DNA of 64,000 bases from an uncultured Porphyromonadaceae bacterium (GTDB taxonomy: Bacteria; Bacteroidota; Bacteroidia; Bacteroidales; Muribaculaceae): the NCBI GenBank assembly GCA_947573485.1, contig CANPGB010000001.1, positions 62,001-126,000 of the forward strand, read 5' to 3'. The notes beneath the pieces were generated by a model, which was not told where the DNA came from, ran no database searches, and saw only the letters and a list, made by a program, of their open reading frames with translations. The position numbers and the translations under genes were made by a program. Positions 62,545 through 64,000 of the stretch are shown in pieces (positions within the stretch are counted from its first letter, which is position 1; every line of letters starts with the position of its first letter).

Positions 62545-63735
62545 TTATTTGGCTTCTTGTGCGGCTTTGATTTCTTTCAGAGTCGTCCACACCTGGTAGA
62601 GGCCGCGCGGAACGTGGAAGCAGCCTTTCCATTTGCCGCCTTTGAGGGGGAGGAGCACCTCGCCGCGGCGGTTGAGGTAGCCGTACCACTCGGGATATTC
62701 CTTGTCTTTGAAGTGCTGCCATGTGTAGTCGTGCACGCGCTTGAACCACTCGAGGCAACGCTCGTCGCCGGTGAGGGCATAGCCTTTTATCATCGAGATG
62801 AGAGTCTCGATGTGCACCCACCAAAGCTTCTGGTCCCACTCGAGCTCCTGCGGGGGGCAGCCCTTGAGGTCCATGAAGTAGAATATGCCGCCGAACTCTT
62901 TATCCCAGCCGTATTCGAGCATGCGCAGTGCGGTATCTTTGGCCATGGTGATGAGGTCGGGGCGGTTCATTTTCTTGCCGAGGTCCATAATGAACCACAT
63001 GGCCTCGATAGCGTGGCCGGGGTTCATGTGTCTGCCTTCGAAGCAGTCGCAGAGGGTGCCGTCTTCAAGCACGTTCTCCATAACGAGTCCACCGAGCTCG
63101 GGACGGATGAACACATCGCACACTTCGTGGAGGAAGTCGTCGGTAGTGCGGGCGAAGGCGTTTTCGTCGAGGAGGTGCTGAATCTCAAGCGAGAGGTTGC
63201 AGAGAATCATGGGCAGAGCGAAGTTCTTGAGGTTTCGCGTGCCCGGGTGAAGCTTGTTCCACTTTGCTTTGGGGTTGTCGCGACGCTCAAGTATGCGGTT
63301 CCAGGTTTTGAGGGCCACCTCCTCGTATTCTTTCTTGCCTGTGGCTTTGGCGAGCTGGCCGAAAGCCATTGTGGCGAAGGTAAAGGAGAAGATATTGTAA
63401 GGCTCGACGATAGGCTTGCCCTCGCGGGTAACGGAGAAATACCAGTTGTAGTCGCCGTCGTGGCCGTGCTCCATAAGGAATCGGGCACCCTGCTCCGCTG
63501 CCTCAAGCCATGCGGGATTCTTCTCCACGTTGTTGTAGAGCATTGAGAGGAGCCACACCTCGCGGCCCTGGAGCCATATGAATTTGTCGGTGTCGAACAC
63601 CTTGCCCTCGCGGTCGAGGCAGGTGAAGTATCCACCAAACTCTTTATCCTGGGAATTATCGAGCCAGAAAGGTACCACCGAATCGAAGAGCTCGCTTCGG
63701 TACTGCTCGATGAGCATGTCTAAGTTGTCTATCAT
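62545..63735 (-). CDS. AGE-family epimerase (N-acylglucosamine 2-epimerase-like)
   Basis: The 396-residue protein starts MIDNLDMLIEQYRSEL at 63735; an earlier start at 63771 is possible. The (alpha/alpha)6-barrel family is shown by KEFGGYFTCLDREGKVFDTDKF, WLQGREVWLLSMLYN, NPGHAIEAMWFIMD with the catalytic His, WWVHIETL and FHVPRGLYQVW. It interconverts N-acetylmannosamine and N-acetylglucosamine, or 2-epimerises a disaccharide as in cellobiose 2-epimerases; the strong similarity of pattern to Bacteroides sialic-acid epimerases is a recollection, not tested. Cotranscribed with the transporter upstream (46-base gap). Confidence 0.88.
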   Translation of the reverse strand: MIDNLDMLIEQYRSELFDSVVPFWLDNSQDKEFGGYFTCLDREGKVFDTDKFIWLQGREVWLLSMLYNNVEKNPAWLEAAEQGARFLMEHGHDGDYNWYFSVTREGKPIVEPYNIFSFTFATMAFGQLAKATGKKEYEEVALKTWNRILERRDNPKAKWNKLHPGTRNLKNFALPMILCNLSLEIQHLLDENAFARTTDDFLHEVCDVFIRPELGGLVMENVLEDGTLCDCFEGRHMNPGHAIEAMWFIMDLGKKMNRPDLITMAKDTALRMLEYGWDKEFGGIFYFMDLKGCPPQELEWDQKLWWVHIETLISMIKGYALTGDERCLEWFKRVHDYTWQHFKDKEYPEWYGYLNRRGEVLLPLKGGKWKGCFHVPRGLYQVWTTLKEIKAAQEAK

Positions 63736-63781
63736 TGTGTATGGTTTTAGTCGGTTTAGAGAATGATGCACTTATGTTTTT

Positions 63782-64000
63782 TCAAAGGGAGTCGGCCTGG
63801 GCCGCTGCTGTTGCGGCGGCAGTCTTGGGGTCTTCTTCCCAGTATTTTTCTATCTCTTCGAGGGTGCGGCCTGTGGTTTCAGGCACGCAACGCCACATGA
63901 TGAGCATATAAGGCACGCACATGGCGGCGAAGAGGAGGAATGTGCCCGCGCCACCCAGGCCTTCGAGGAGCCAGGGAGTGAGCTGCCCTACAAGGTAGGT
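63782..64000 (-). CDS. Sugar-porter MFS transporter, C-terminal end (truncated by window)
   Basis: The last 72 residues are present and the frame is open to base 64000. They contain a final TM segment (TFLLFAAMCVPYMLIMW) and the sugar-porter signature PETTGRTLEEIE, then an Ala-rich tail. MFS sugar porters bring in hexoses or related sugars with protons. The upstream position to the AGE epimerase suggests a shared substrate (for example an N-acetylated sugar), but the transport domain lies outside the window. Confidence 0.8.
   Translation of the reverse strand, partial: TYLVGQLTPWLLEGLGGAGTFLLFAAMCVPYMLIMWRCVPETTGRTLEEIEKYWEEDPKTAAATAAAQADSL

Overview
The window is a high-GC, gene-dense chromosomal segment from a member of the order Bacteroidales, probably a gut Muribaculaceae-like lineage (family placement is inference). 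Evidence: promoters matching the Bacteroidetes consensus TTG-N19-21-TAnnTTTG in front of several genes, no obvious Shine-Dalgarno sequences, secreted proteins with short Bacteroidetes-type C-terminal sorting tails (1-1080; 21861-24155), a DUF2723/GT117 membrane protein, DUF2851, DUF349, BspA-like leucine-rich repeats and an OmpA-type major porin. Nearly all of it is real coding sequence; the many long antisense reading frames are by-products of GC-rich codon bias.

Layout. 1-1140: the end of a secreted alpha-amylase-like protein with two starch-binding modules. 1189-9092: a lipoprotein, then an eight-gene minus-strand operon (BspA-like LRR, trmB, mrp, aroQ, glycosyltransferase, epimerase, small membrane protein, O-methyltransferase), mostly joined by ATGA-type overlaps, and a small membrane protein. 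9191-19070: a five-gene minus-strand operon (unknown TM protein, GH31 glucosidase, ribE, DUF2851 and a 1231-residue TIR receptor-like protein with about 23 YD-type repeats). 19108-20228: a YbjN-like gene and a four-helix-bundle (23S IVP-family) gene enclosed by complementary G-rich and C-rich tandem arrays. 20229-24155: cysS and a secreted beta-helix protein with an almost perfect internal duplication. 24471-32469: plus-strand genes (OmpA, SemiSWEET, fucosyltransferase-like, GT117, polysaccharide deacetylase, queG). 32451-35176: GH16, a PH-like protein, an AT-rich DUF1016 nuclease and tRNA-Leu(CAA). 35221-43869: a secreted TPR-CHAT protease-like protein and a gmd-fcl-tolC-acetyltransferase cluster. 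44059-50968: enolase and a MacAB-TolC-type export operon. 51066-62472: two copies of one ECF sigma factor gene in inverted orientation, flanking about 9.8 kb of DNA-repair and envelope genes (AddA-like helicase-nuclease, sugar transferase, DUF349, thioesterase, DUF721/DciA-like, recF, esterase). 62545-64000: an AGE-family epimerase and the end of a sugar transporter.

How the genes fit together. Surface carbohydrate work dominates: starch degradation (amylase, GH31), GDP-fucose synthesis (gmd, fcl) with a possible GDP-fucose user (26054-26896), GT117, GT4 and polyprenyl sugar transferases, and amino-sugar epimerisation with transport. The strongest candidates for something undescribed are the TIR/YD-repeat single-pass protein at 9191-12886, the array-flanked four-helix-bundle element at 19508-20227, and the inverted sigma-factor duplication. 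The CHAT gene with an AT-rich core and the recently duplicated beta-helix protein are further accessory or surface-variation loci.
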